This document shows positions 22,216 through 32,799 of a stretch of 64,000 nucleotides of DNA, one piece after another. The number at the start of each line of letters is the position of its first letter. Within the stretch, counting starts at the first letter, position 1. The notes beneath the pieces were generated by a model. The model was not told where the DNA came from. It saw only the letters and a program-made list of their open reading frames with translations, and ran no database searches. The stretch comes from Sinohyriopsis cumingii (taxonomy: Eukaryota > Mollusca > Bivalvia > Unionida > Unionidae), in NCBI GenBank assembly GCA_028554795.2, contig CM068838.1, positions 128,003,428 to 128,067,427 on the forward strand, written 5' to 3'. The position numbers and the translations under genes were made by a program.

Positions 22216-24679
22216 TATTGTTGTTTCAGGTCTGATTTTTTAAAAACCATTTATGTATCTAATGTCTTGTGAGCTCTGTCAAGCATAATATGTAATGAAA
22301 GAATACACTTTTTGGAATGCTTACAAGTTAATATATCATCAATCTGGATAGACTGGATGTAATACAAAATTAATTATTCTATGCATGTATGTTCTTTTTC
22401 CACTGAACAGGATGATAAAAGTTGTTTAAATTAATTTGGCAAATTTCTTAAAATTGCCAGATTAAAACACCTGCATTATTTGTTACATGTATACACACAT
22501 GCACGAAACGAAAATATGCCAAACCACATAAACACAAAAATAGAGATGCCTTTTCCTTTCTTAAAAAAAACATTTGTTTCTCTAAATTTACACTTTCTTA
22601 AAAACATTTCTTCTGTGATCACATTTGAGTAGGTCCATAAAAGTCATCAACAGATTATAGACATCAAAATACATGTACTCTGTATCACTATTCCAGGCTG
22701 TGTCTGCAATTTGTATATGTACTGCGTATTCAGAAACATCTAAGAGACGTGGTAGTAGTGTGCAACAGCCATAGTATACATCAACCAAAAATGGAGGATG
22801 TAGTTAATGGCGTTCTGGATATTCATTTCAGCATTCCAGAAATAACAGGTAAGAACTGTACAAAATTTGCAGCAAATGGACTTAACTCTTTTCAGAATGA
22901 TCTATTGTCATTTTTCAAATACCTAACCAACAGTTTGTGAAGGAAGGATGCATTCATATCCATGTCTCTATTTAAAATATGGGCCTTTAGAAATAACCGA
23001 ACCAATTATTTTGTTGACTGTTATTGGATAGCAAGTCTTAAATATTGTTTTATGCTGCAAAAACAAAACGGGCAACATCTTTTAAATTGTTTTTTTTTTG
23101 CATGATAAGCTTGTACTGTACTATGTAGTCTGCACACTTGGTCAGCAAGCTCCCAAACAGTCGGATGAATAAAATGATCCAGGTTATTTTAACTTCTGTT
23201 GGTTTCAGAAACTACACTTGCTTCACTGACAAAGATAAATGATGGTGTTCTCTGTGAAATAAGAGACTCGATAACTTGTTAGAATGGACTTGTAGAATTT
23301 GTTCATATGCCCCTCCTCTTGTCAATATTATTTTTTTTCTAAAATGTTGAATTATAAATGAAGGGAATCTACTTTGACACAGTACATGGTAATTTACAGC
23401 GGCTTTTGTATATTTATTATTTTTATATTGTAACCAATCAATGCATTTCAACCTGTCGTAAGCTGTTATTGCAAAGACTTTAAAGAACATGATCTCTTAA
23501 GACAGGTTTATTTATACAAATCAGTTAAAAGAAGCATTAAAAAAATGCTGCTCTAAGTCAGGGATGGAATAGATTCGTGGTGAATGTGGCTGTTAATGCT
23601 GGTTTAGCTGTACATCAATACAAAATATTTAATCTTAATGCAAATTTTTTTCAGGAGCAGAATCTGTTAAGTATCAGTGACAGAGGAGGCAATTCAGGAC
23701 TTAAAGGAACTGTGTCAAAATAATTATATGGAACTTGATCCAGATTTTGTCAGAATTATATAAGATGCAACAGGGACTTATCAGATACCAAATACAGCAA
23801 TAAACTTTGATACTGCTAGAAACTTTATTGTTTTGTCAGAAGTGATTACAAACCTGTATCATCAAATGTAACAGAACAAATTAAATTGAATTATAATTCT
23901 TATCCAGACAATTATTATCTTTACTACCATGACACATAAATATTTGCTTATTACAACATGTACTTAAGAATGAATCTAATTATCCAATCACGTCACTAGC
24001 ATATAACAAGAGTATCAGAAATCAAAAGCAAACACATATAATCTTGTACAATTATAATAACTATGGTCTTATGAATAATGACATTATGTTAAGGTAACAA
24101 TAAATACAATTCGGAGAGAGGAGCTGAGAGAGTGAGATGCAAGAAAAAGGTTTTTATTCTTGCACAGTCCTCCCTAACTGATTGCCATATAATAAAATGT
24201 AATTTATCATACAGAAAACCAAGATAATCAAGCTTGATTAAAGACTTGTAATGTGCCATCAAAAGGCATTTAGCTAATGTAATTGTTGTTTAATAATAAA
24301 GGCCGACTTAACGGGAATAAAAGTTCATCAGCTATTGACACAAGTGCAAGTAGAATCTACCTCAGCCAATTTTTCTGTCATCAAAGCAAATTAAAACTGT
24401 TTGTCACAAGATCATATATAATAAGAATCTCCAGTGACACTTGATGTTGTCATTGCATCATGCTCTTAAATATGCTAAAATGTTAATATTGACTTCATTC
24501 CCGTTACATATACAACTGAACAAGTATACAGTGCCTCCATGCTACTGGGAAATCAGGAAAAAGTCAGAAGAAATTATAATTTCTTTTTTGCATCTGAAAA
24601 TTACTTGAAGTTTGCAAATATTGATGAAAGTCAGGAGAAACACGGAGTTTTCTGCAACTGCTTGATGACAGAAACAATT

Positions 24680-24923
24680 GGGGCCCCGAGTGGCCGAGTG
24701 GTCTAAAGCGATCACCGTTCCGGATCACTGCCATCTCACCTCTGTCTGCGTGGGTTCGAGTCCAAGGCTCGGCTAGCGTGGGCATGTGGGAAATTCTCGT
24801 GGGTCGGTGGTTCTTCCTTGGGTTTTCCAGGGTTCTTCCTCCACCAGTTATACTGGCCGCCATGTATAGCCTATCTTGTGCTGAAAATGGCGTTAAACCC
24901 TAGAATAACAACAACAACAATAT
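24680..24923 (+). mobile_element. tRNA-derived SINE, family B (copy 2)
   Basis: This starts GGGGCCCCGAGTGG, has A-box (GAGTGGTCTAAAG) and B-box (GGTTCGAGTCC) sequences, the family B body and an (AAC)n tail. It is flanked by AAACAATT at 24,672-24,679 and 24,924-24,931. The corresponding site in unit copy 3 (near 47,420) is empty, so it inserted after the triplication. Confidence 0.88.
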
Positions 24924-26149
24924 AAACAATTACGTGAGTGAGTTATAACTGATTGTGAATTAAATTTATTGATTTCTGCTCAGAAGATTCGGAGGTTGCA
25001 GTATGGATCATTTGGGTGCTTGCCATAATTATAGTTGTTGAGTCAATCTAAACACTTACTGGATTAGATTAGAAGACTGGTTGTTTCACAGTCAGCTTGA
25101 TATTGATATTTTTCTGACATGAAAGGTTTGAAAACCAGTTTAGCATCACAAGACACCATCATGTCGGCAAAGCGTAGCCACTTACCAGATGGCCTAGCAA
25201 ACTTAACGATGTTACCCCAAGTCACACCTACATGAAACCGATATGAAAATTGTTTATTTTCTCAGAAAATGCAAGTATTAAAATAATTATTGTCTTCAAT
25301 CTGCTGAAAGATAAGATGAAACTATGCCGCTGATGAAATTTGACCTGGTACTCACCATTTGCATTGCTAGTCGCATGAGTACACAAATATCACAACCCAC
25401 ATATTCATGCCATCAGAGGTCCAGTTGTCGTATGATGTCAGTAATAACCCATTTCAGATGTTGCAGAAACAAATAAAAATGTCAAATGAAAGTTGTAAAC
25501 TGTTCGTAAGAAAGAAAATAGAATGAAAGAACACAGAATTCTGTATATATTTATTCAATAAATAACTACCTAAGTTTTGTTGTATCACTTGACTACCTTG
25601 TTGACATGTGCTGTTTGCTTGAAGAATCTAACTGTCCAGATTGCAATGACAATGACAGGTTTCTGGTCGTTTTCTCAACATTTCTGGTTTTTACACAAGC
25701 TCTCTGACTTTCATTTAATACAAAAAATTTTTACAACATTAGACAGAAGCTTGTTGATATTATGCGACTATTGGATATATGATGTAGTGTGAGATTTGTG
25801 TAATCATATGACTAGTAATGCAAATAGCGAGTACCGGGTCAGGTTCCATCTATGCTGTAGTTTTGCCTAGTCTGTCAACAGATTAAGACATAATGATTAT
25901 AATACTCTCCATTTCTGAGAAAATGAATCACCTTCCTATTGATTTCATACAGATATGACTTGATGTGACATTGTTTCAAGTTTTCTAGGACCACTGGTAG
26001 GGTTCAAGTTAAATTTGTAGTCAAAATGTCGAATCTCTGATCTTAATTTTGGTGTTAGACTATGACACTGAACATGTGGCTCAAAGGATTGGTTTCAAAT
26101 CCTTATCGGTCGCAGGAGAAATGTGAGATTGTTGTCGCTTGTATTGTGA

Positions 26150-27950
26150 GCATCAATACAGGTTTGGGTACTGCTCTTCTTTCTGTAATTGCAGTTTCTT
26201 TTGTAACTCTTATTTTTGTATCTGTCTCTCTCTTTTTCCTGCATTTGCATCTCCCTTTCTTTGTCCTTTATTTGTCTCTTTCTTTTTTCTGCATTTGTAT
26301 TTTTATTTCTTTTCTTCCTTTTGCACTTGTAATTTCATCTCAATTTCTTTCTCTTCTTTTTCAATTTGCATTTGTTTCTCTCTTTCCTATTTTCCAAGCT
26401 CAAGCTTTCTTAACTTTTTTTGTTCTTGAATTTTAATTTCAATTCCATAACTTGCAGGTTTGAGCCAGAGTCAAAACAACCTTTTTCCAAAATATTCTTC
26501 TCTACTAAATTTGAACCAAAATATCTTTTATTTCTTGTTTTAACAAATATGGCTTTGCACCTGAAAGATCATATTGTCTGGAACGTTGGAGCAATTTGTC
26601 CTCTTTCAAAGACTCTAATTGTTCCTGGCTAGGATTTAAAGTACAATTCTCCACTTTAGTATACATCGTAAAACCTTTTTGGTTTCACGATCTAAAGTCA
26701 GAAAGATTAGGGACTAAGATAATTTAAATTTCAAAACAATTTCAATTTTTCTGAAATTAGTATCCTCGATTAGCCCCCAAGTTTATGTTACGACTCAATG
26801 ATTACAAACTTAAATAACAGAAAAGAAGCAGAACCAACAAATTTGATAAAACTTAACAGTTTAATTATCAAAGTTATAAATGAACAATATCAGAGGAACT
26901 TAAATTATTATGAAGTGAATCCAAGCTAGTCCTTAGAATGGTCTATGAAAGTCCTAAATGAAAGAAATGTTCCTCATAAATTTCAATACCAGATATGTAC
27001 TTGTCCTCCAAGAACTGTCGTTGTCTAGATGGCGTTGTCCTGAATTCCTTCGATAATAGTTCCAGACTAATATTTAAGTCCAAATAATGAGCGCTTCCTA
27101 TTTACAGTGAACAGTCCAAACAAATGTGTTTCCTGTCTAAAATATCTAAGTACAACATAAAATACGTCTGTAAACTTAAAACAGGAACACAATGATGTCA
27201 ATAACTCCAAAATTCGGAATGAAACTGAGTGCTTAATTTTCTCCTTGTATATACCATTTGTTGCGACAGTACTTCGCAATAGACCCCACGTGACAGCATA
27301 CACGTTTTGATTTTACGTCGAATTAAGCATAGTGAATATTATTCACATAACCTCGCGCAACCAGTGGGAAGACACAGAATTCTCGAAACATCGATGTCTC
27401 ATCAGTCACTGTGAAACTACACTGTAGGCGCCGTTTTAAGTCCTATTAAGATTGTTATTACCAATTGTCAACACGTACGTAAACATCTATTTAGAAATCC
27501 TGTGTAATACTATACTCATCACGTGGGTCAGACTGAAATAAAGGAGCTTTTTGCTTAAGTGCGGTGTTCGAATATCCCAAAGACCAGACGCCATGTAATT
27601 TTCTTAAGAAAGAAAGTAAATGAACTGGAAATCACCAAGCTTAAGTTGGAAGATGGAGTAATACTTTAACTGCAATGATTTTGAAATTTATGAAGAACTA
27701 CATTTAAGAAGTGAAAAGTCAAGCCTTACATTTTGTTACTACATTTGCAAAAACAGTGTTAACTACGAAAATTAATAGGGTGTCAGGGCTGATCAAATAT
27801 TGTTTCCACATACTCGTCTGAGACAAATAGTTTCATAAAATTCACTTGTCTCACATTACTTTTACATGTCCCAATACAGTAATATCTTCCAAAGATTTAA
27901 TAAAATGTATGCGCTTTATTCCATAGATATAAGAAAGGAAATAATATACA
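26150..27950 (-). mobile_element. Gypsy-type LTR and gag remnant, unit copy 1
   Basis: On the minus strand this reads as LTR, primer-binding site and start of gag, colinear with the clearer plus-strand copy at 29,940-31,640. The primer-binding stretch near 26,770 reads GGGGGCT before diverging. The gag remnant lies at about 26,150-26,640, rich in Lys/Glu on this strand. No pol region follows. It sits opposite in direction to the integrase-like gene. Stops and frameshifts make it inactive, and the LTR 5' boundary was not resolved. Confidence 0.55.
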
Positions 27951-28261
27951 ACATTAATTTCTAAAAGGATTTACATTTTTCACAAATATTGGTTGATGGT
28001 ACATATTTCGCTGCTTAATGTGTATATGTTTTGCTGCTGGAGATGGATCTGGCGACTGTCTGTATGCCCTCATTTTCGCTGTTAATTCCAGATGATTGAG
28101 AAAAATCTTTAGGTCTTTCCTTCCATATTTCATCAGATCGCACCAATTAGAAAAATGCCTTGCAACGAATAATATTGGATGTCTGACCTTTGCTCTTCTA
28201 CGCTATATAAACTCGCTAAATGCTCTCTCTGCCAAGACAGAACGCATTGATGCGAATACGA

Positions 28262-28893
28262 TAGTGGTATTCCGTATATAAGGACGTGATTAAAATCTCA
28301 TTTATGAGTTTAAATCTCGTTCGGTAGTACAGCCGGCGATCAAAATTGTCAGCGGCGTTACTGTTCAAGGACCCGGTGATTATAGTTAGTAGATCTCGTT
28401 TTTGAGTTTAAATCTCTTTCGGTAGTAAAGACGGAGATGAAATTTATCAACGGCATTACTGTTGAAGGAGCCAGTGATTGTAGTTCGTAGACTGAGCTTC
28501 AAATGTTTTAGAGTCGTTAATTGTGATTTTTATTAACGGAGCCTTAGATTTTAAAAAAAGAAAGTGTTTTGGAGCCGCTAATTGTAGTAGGAGCCACTAA
28601 TTGTTGTATGATCCGCTAAATGTAGTCCATATAAAAATATTGGGAATTTTGTTTTTTAACCGTCATTTTAGGAGCCTCTAATTGTTGTCGGAGCCGATAA
28701 TTGTTGCCCATATAAAAAAGATAGGGACCAATTTTAATCACCGCCGGGTACCTGCGGCTTTCCATAATAATCACCCACTCCTTCAGCAGTAACACCGCAG
28801 CGAATTTTGATCTCCGGCTGTAATAATGAACGAGATTTAAACTCATAAACGAAACTTTAATCACGTTTTTGTATATGGAAAACCATATAGGGT
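28262..28893. mobile_element. Foldback element with ~100-bp inverted termini, at the palindrome centre
   Basis: The left arm from about 28,262 (CCGTATATAAGGACGTGATT, TTTAAATCTCGTTC) is repeated inverted at about 28,770-28,893. Internal repeats of GGAGCCGNTAATTGTTG fill the middle. Copy 3 of the unit has only a left arm and middle (51,815-52,233), ending GCCGGGTACCTGCGGC. Here units 1 and 2 meet tail to tail, so the symmetric element may be an original TIR transposon or a product of the inversion joint. Confidence 0.55.
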
Positions 28894-29939
28894 AATAGGT
28901 TATGATAATCAGCCCCATGGACATTATTTTCCTTCGCCTCTGGCTCTGTAGTTTGTGTACATAAGTAAAAGCGCACAACACCATCCCCTTGGTCAGCGTA
29001 AGAAATGCCACGAATTGATGAACTTTCGCCTTAAACATCTAATATAGTTTTAACACTTAATCCATATATGCTTGGGCGAGTCTATATTACACAACAGGAA
29101 TAATGTTCTTATAGTGTTCTGTAAGCTTTGGATAATTCTGTACATTTCCATTATGTAGTGATGTATAAGGGCATATTTCTTTACCCAATTGTTGAGGGGT
29201 GGGTGGGAAAATATTATAATTAGATATTAAACACATTGGATGCGGACGACATCGTGTTTACCCACTGTGCGAGTATTCTGCACATACCCCATCTTTCTCT
29301 CAGCAATGGGAAATTAGCATTCGTTTCTTAATGGACTGGTTAAATGAAAGTAATTTTTTTATTTATTTTTTAGTTCAATAAACAGGGCTAACTTCCACGC
29401 TTGATATTTACTTTTCATGTGAAACGTTTACGCAAATCAATGAGCTACCCCACTGTATTTAAATGACAAAATGTTGTGATCACTTTAGAATTATTTGTCG
29501 GACAAACTTATACTTACTACATGAATAAAACAAGTTTGCTAAGATATTTTAACAAGGACGGAAATAAGGAATAAAGCGCATACATTTCATCAAATAGTTG
29601 GAAGAGATTACAGTACTGGGACAAGTGAAAAGGTGAGGCAAGTGAATTTTATGAAACCAGTTGCCTTGGACGAGTATGTGGAAACAATAAACAATATTTA
29701 ATCAGTCATGATGTCCTTTTTATTTTCGTAGTTAATATAGTAACATAATTAAAAGGTTGGTTTTTCAGCTCTTACATTTAGTTTTCATAAATTTCAAAAT
29801 CATTGCAGTTAAAGTATTACTCCATCTTCCAACTTAAGCTTGGTAATTTCCAGTTCATTTGCTTTCTTTCTTGAGAAAATTACATGGCGTCTGGTCTTTG
29901 GGATATTAGAACGCCACACTTAAGCAAAAAGCTCCTTTA

Positions 29940-31640
29940 GTTCAGTCTGGCCTACATGACGAGTACAGTATTACAAAGGATTTATAAATAGAAGTTTATG
30001 TATGTGTTGACAATTAGCAATAATAATCGTAATAAGACTTGAAATGGCGCATACAGCTTAGTTTTACAGTGACTAATGAGACATCGATGTTTCGAGAATT
30101 CTGTGACTTCCCATTGGTTGCGTGAGGTTATGAGAATAATATTCACTATGCTTAATTCGACGTAAAATCAATAGTGTATGCTGTCACGTGGGGTCTATTG
30201 CGAAGTACTGTGGCAACAAACGGTATATATAAGGAGAAAGTTAAGCATTCAGTCTCATTCCGAATTTCTGAGTCATTCACACTTATTGTGTTCCTGTTGT
30301 AAGTCTTTAGACATATTTTATGTTGTACTTATATATTTTTGAGAGGGAAGAGGTTAGTTTGGACTGTTCGCTGTAAAGCGCTCATTATTTGGACTATAAT
30401 ATTAGTCTGGAACTGTTATCGAAGGAATTCAGGATAACGCCATCTTGACAACGACACAGTTCTTGGAGGACCAGTATATTTCCAGTATTAAAATTTATAA
30501 GGAACATTTCTTTCATTTAGGACGTTCTGAGACCATTATAAGGACTAGCTTGGATTCAGTTCATAATACTTTAAGTTAGACCGTTCTGGTGGTCTAGTGG
30601 TTAGAACGAACGCCAAGAATGCGTGACGTTGTGGGTTAGATCCCCGGCCGAGTCATACCAAAGAATTATAAAAATGGTACTAACAGGTGCCTCGTTTGGC
30701 TCTCAGCATAAAGAGGTTAGTGTTAGGACTGGTCGGCCTGGTGTGAGGATAATGTGACTGGGTGGAACATCATGCTAAATGTCTTCGGCACTATGACCCA
30801 GTGCTAGTCATCACTATAAACTGCCAAACTGCCGACATCGTAGCGATATAACTGAAAATATTGTTATAGCTACGTTAAAAATCCAAATCACACACACACA
30901 CACACACACACTTTAAGTTCCTCTCATATTTTTCAGTTATTACTTTGATAATTAAAATGTTTGTTACGTTTTATAGAACTTGTTGGTTTTGCTTCTTTTC
31001 TGTTTCTTAAGTTTGTGATCATAGTGTGGCAACAGAAACTAGGGGGCTCGTCGGGGATACTCATTTCAGAGAGTATTCTTTCTGACTTTGCATAGTGAAA
31101 GCAACAAGCCTTTACGATGTAAATTAAAGTGGAGAATGGTATTTTAAATCCTAGCCAGGAACAGTTAGAGTCTTTGAAAAAGGACGATGTGCTCCAACTT
31201 TCCAGACAATATGACCTTTCAGGTGCAAAGCAATATTTTGTAAAACAATAAATAAATAAAAATTTGGTTCAATATTTCGTAGAGAAGAATATTTTGGACA
31301 AAAATGCTCTGACTCAGACTCAAACTTTCAAGTTATGCAATTGAAATTAAATTTCAAGAACGAAATAAAGTTACGAAAGCTTGAGCTTGAAAAAGGGGAA
31401 AGACAGAAGCAAATGCAAATTCAAAATGAAGACAACTAAATGGAGATGAAATTACAAATCAGAAAAGTAGGAAAAGAAATGAAAATACAAGTGCATGAAA
31501 AATAAAGTAAGACTAATGCAGGAAAAAGAAAGGGAGATGCACATGCAGGGAGAAGAGAGAGAGAGACAAATTAAAATATAAGTGATACAAATGATATTGC
31601 AATTACAGAAAGAAGACCAGTACCCAAACCTGTATTGATG
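29940..31640 (+). mobile_element. Gypsy-type LTR, primer-binding site and gag fragment, unit copy 2
   Basis: An LTR promoter with TATATATAAGG lies at 30,224-30,234, and the LTR ends near 31,034 (GTGGCAACA). This is followed by AGGGGGCTCGTCGGGGAT at 31,041-31,058, one base off the classical tRNA-Pro primer-binding site. A gag-like frame follows (LESLKKDDVLQLSRQYDLSG from about 31,165, then a Lys/Glu-rich KNEIKLRKLELEKG stretch), broken by stops. SINE A1 is inserted in the LTR. No protease or polymerase is visible. The LTR start was not resolved. Confidence 0.65.
30578..30909 (+). mobile_element. tRNA-derived SINE, family A (copy 1)
   Basis: This has a tRNA head (GGTGGTCTAGTGGTTAGAA; GGGTTAGATCCCC as B box), a conserved body (GTTAGTGTTAGGACTGGTCG, TAATGTGACTGGGTGG), the 3' end ACGTTAAAAATCCAAATCAC, then (CA)n. 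A perfect 10-bp target-site duplication ACTTTAAGTT lies at 30,568-30,577 and 30,910-30,919. It is absent from the matching positions of unit copies 1 and 3. Confidence 0.92.
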
Positions 31641-32752
31641 CTCACAATTACAAGGGACGACAATATCACATTTCCCCTGCGACCGATTTAGGTTTTGAAA
31701 TCAATCCTTTGAGCCACACGTTCAGTGTAATAGTTTAACACCAAAGTTAAGCTCAGAGATTCGACATTTTGGACTACAAATGTAACTTGAAACCCACCAG
31801 TTGTCCTAGAAAACTTAAAACAATGTTATAGGAAGTAATACATGTATGAAATCAATAGGAAGGTGATTCATTTTCTCAGAAATGGAGAGTATTATAATCA
31901 TTATGTCTTAATCGACTGACAGACATGACAAAGCTACATCATAAATGGAACCTGACCCGGTACTCGTTATTTGCATTACTAGTCATATAATTACACAAAT
32001 CTCACTCTACATCAGAAATCCAATAGTCACATGATATCAACAATAAATTCCTTCCTAATGTTGTTGTAACAATATTAAAATATATTAAATGAAAGTCAGA
32101 CACCTACTGTAAAAACCAGATAGAATATGTTTATGTTGAGAATATGACCAGAAACATGTCGCTGTCACTGCAATCTTGACGGTCACATTAATCAAGCAGA
32201 GAGCACATGTCAACGTGGTAATAACGTGATACACTAAAACCATGGTAGTTATTTTTTTAATAAATATAAAAAGAATTCTTTCATTGTATTTTTTAAAATT
32301 ACAAACAGTTTACAACTTTCATTTAAGATTTTTATTTGTTTCTACATTTCAAATGGGTTATTCCTGACATCATGTGAGAACCGGACCTATGATGTCATGA
32401 ATATGTGGGTTGCGAGATTTGTGTACTCATGCGAATAGCAATGCAATGGTGAGTACCAGGTCAAATTTCATCAACGCCATAGTTTCATCTTATCTTTTAG
32501 CAGATTAAAGACATAATTATTCTTCTATGGACCTACTCAAGTGTGATCACAGACAAAATGTTTTTAGAAAGTGTAAAGTTAGAGAAGCAAAAGTTTTGTG
32601 AGAAAGAAAAAGACACAAAGTCATCTCTATTTTTGTGTTTATGCGGTTTGGCATGCTTTTATTTGGTGCATGTGTGCATACATGTAACAAATAATGCAGG
32701 TGTTATAATCTGGCAATTTTAAGAAATTTGCCAAATTAACCTTAGCATCTTT

Positions 32753-32755
<3 letters not shown>

Positions 32756-32799
<44 letters not shown>

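Larger units (their letters stand above)
16926..23871 (+). pseudogene. Intron-containing integrase-core (rve/DDE-type) gene, copy 1
   Basis: Exons with clean junctions: 16,926-17,019 (EFANGIVQELDKNGVEWRKR, donor GTGAGT); 17,740-17,764 (GPNYVRYI); 18,767-18,821 (GYDNLTLYGIGIHGCID, donor GTATGT); tentatively 19,940-19,970; 20,781-20,894 (CPVKVRGNPGTGNGMVAAMQ); 22,697-22,848 (CLQFVYVL, VCNSHSIHQ, DIHFSIPEITG, donor GTAAGA); and 23,655-23,871 to the stop. The first three join in one frame. Order and wording (GPNYxWHIDGYD, IHGCIDG, VRGDxGTEN, WNTHRIR) match the metazoan integrase-core proteins I recall as PTHR46791-like. The second catalytic Asp is Asn (RGN) and GTEN is GTGN. Frameshifts occur in the fifth and last exons, and exons around the third acidic residue are missing. 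It is judged a pseudogene of a host-style or domesticated gene. Confidence 0.6.
15562..28900 (+). repeat. Triplicated unit, copy 1 (forward)
   Basis: This is collinear with 38,189-52,233 over most of its length and, inverted, with 28,900-38,188. Shared landmarks include GAAAGATATGTCCACCC near 15,614 and 38,226, the integrase-like exons, the 23-bp minisatellite, the LTR/gag remnant and the terminal foldback sequence ending GCCGGGTACCTGCGGC at 28,744-28,759 (52,212-52,227 in copy 3). Private insertions are SINEs at 18,838 and 24,680. Relative to copy 3 it lacks a block matching about 50,600-51,690. Confidence 0.85.

Noticed and set aside
21835-22235. Three overlapping ORFs, or a CRISPR-like array
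   Set aside because: It is a contiguous 23-bp minisatellite without spacers in animal DNA; the frames are artefacts of the unit length.
24680-24760. Genuine Leu/Ser tRNA gene
   Set aside because: It is the head of a SINE: body, tail and target-site duplication follow, and the cloverleaf is degraded. The same applies to 30,578, 52,440, 54,742 and 60,229-60,560.
26062-26436. 124-codon hydrophobic plus-strand ORF as a membrane protein
   Set aside because: It is the antisense shadow of the Lys/Glu-rich gag remnant; pyrimidine-rich DNA gives Phe/Ser/Leu runs.
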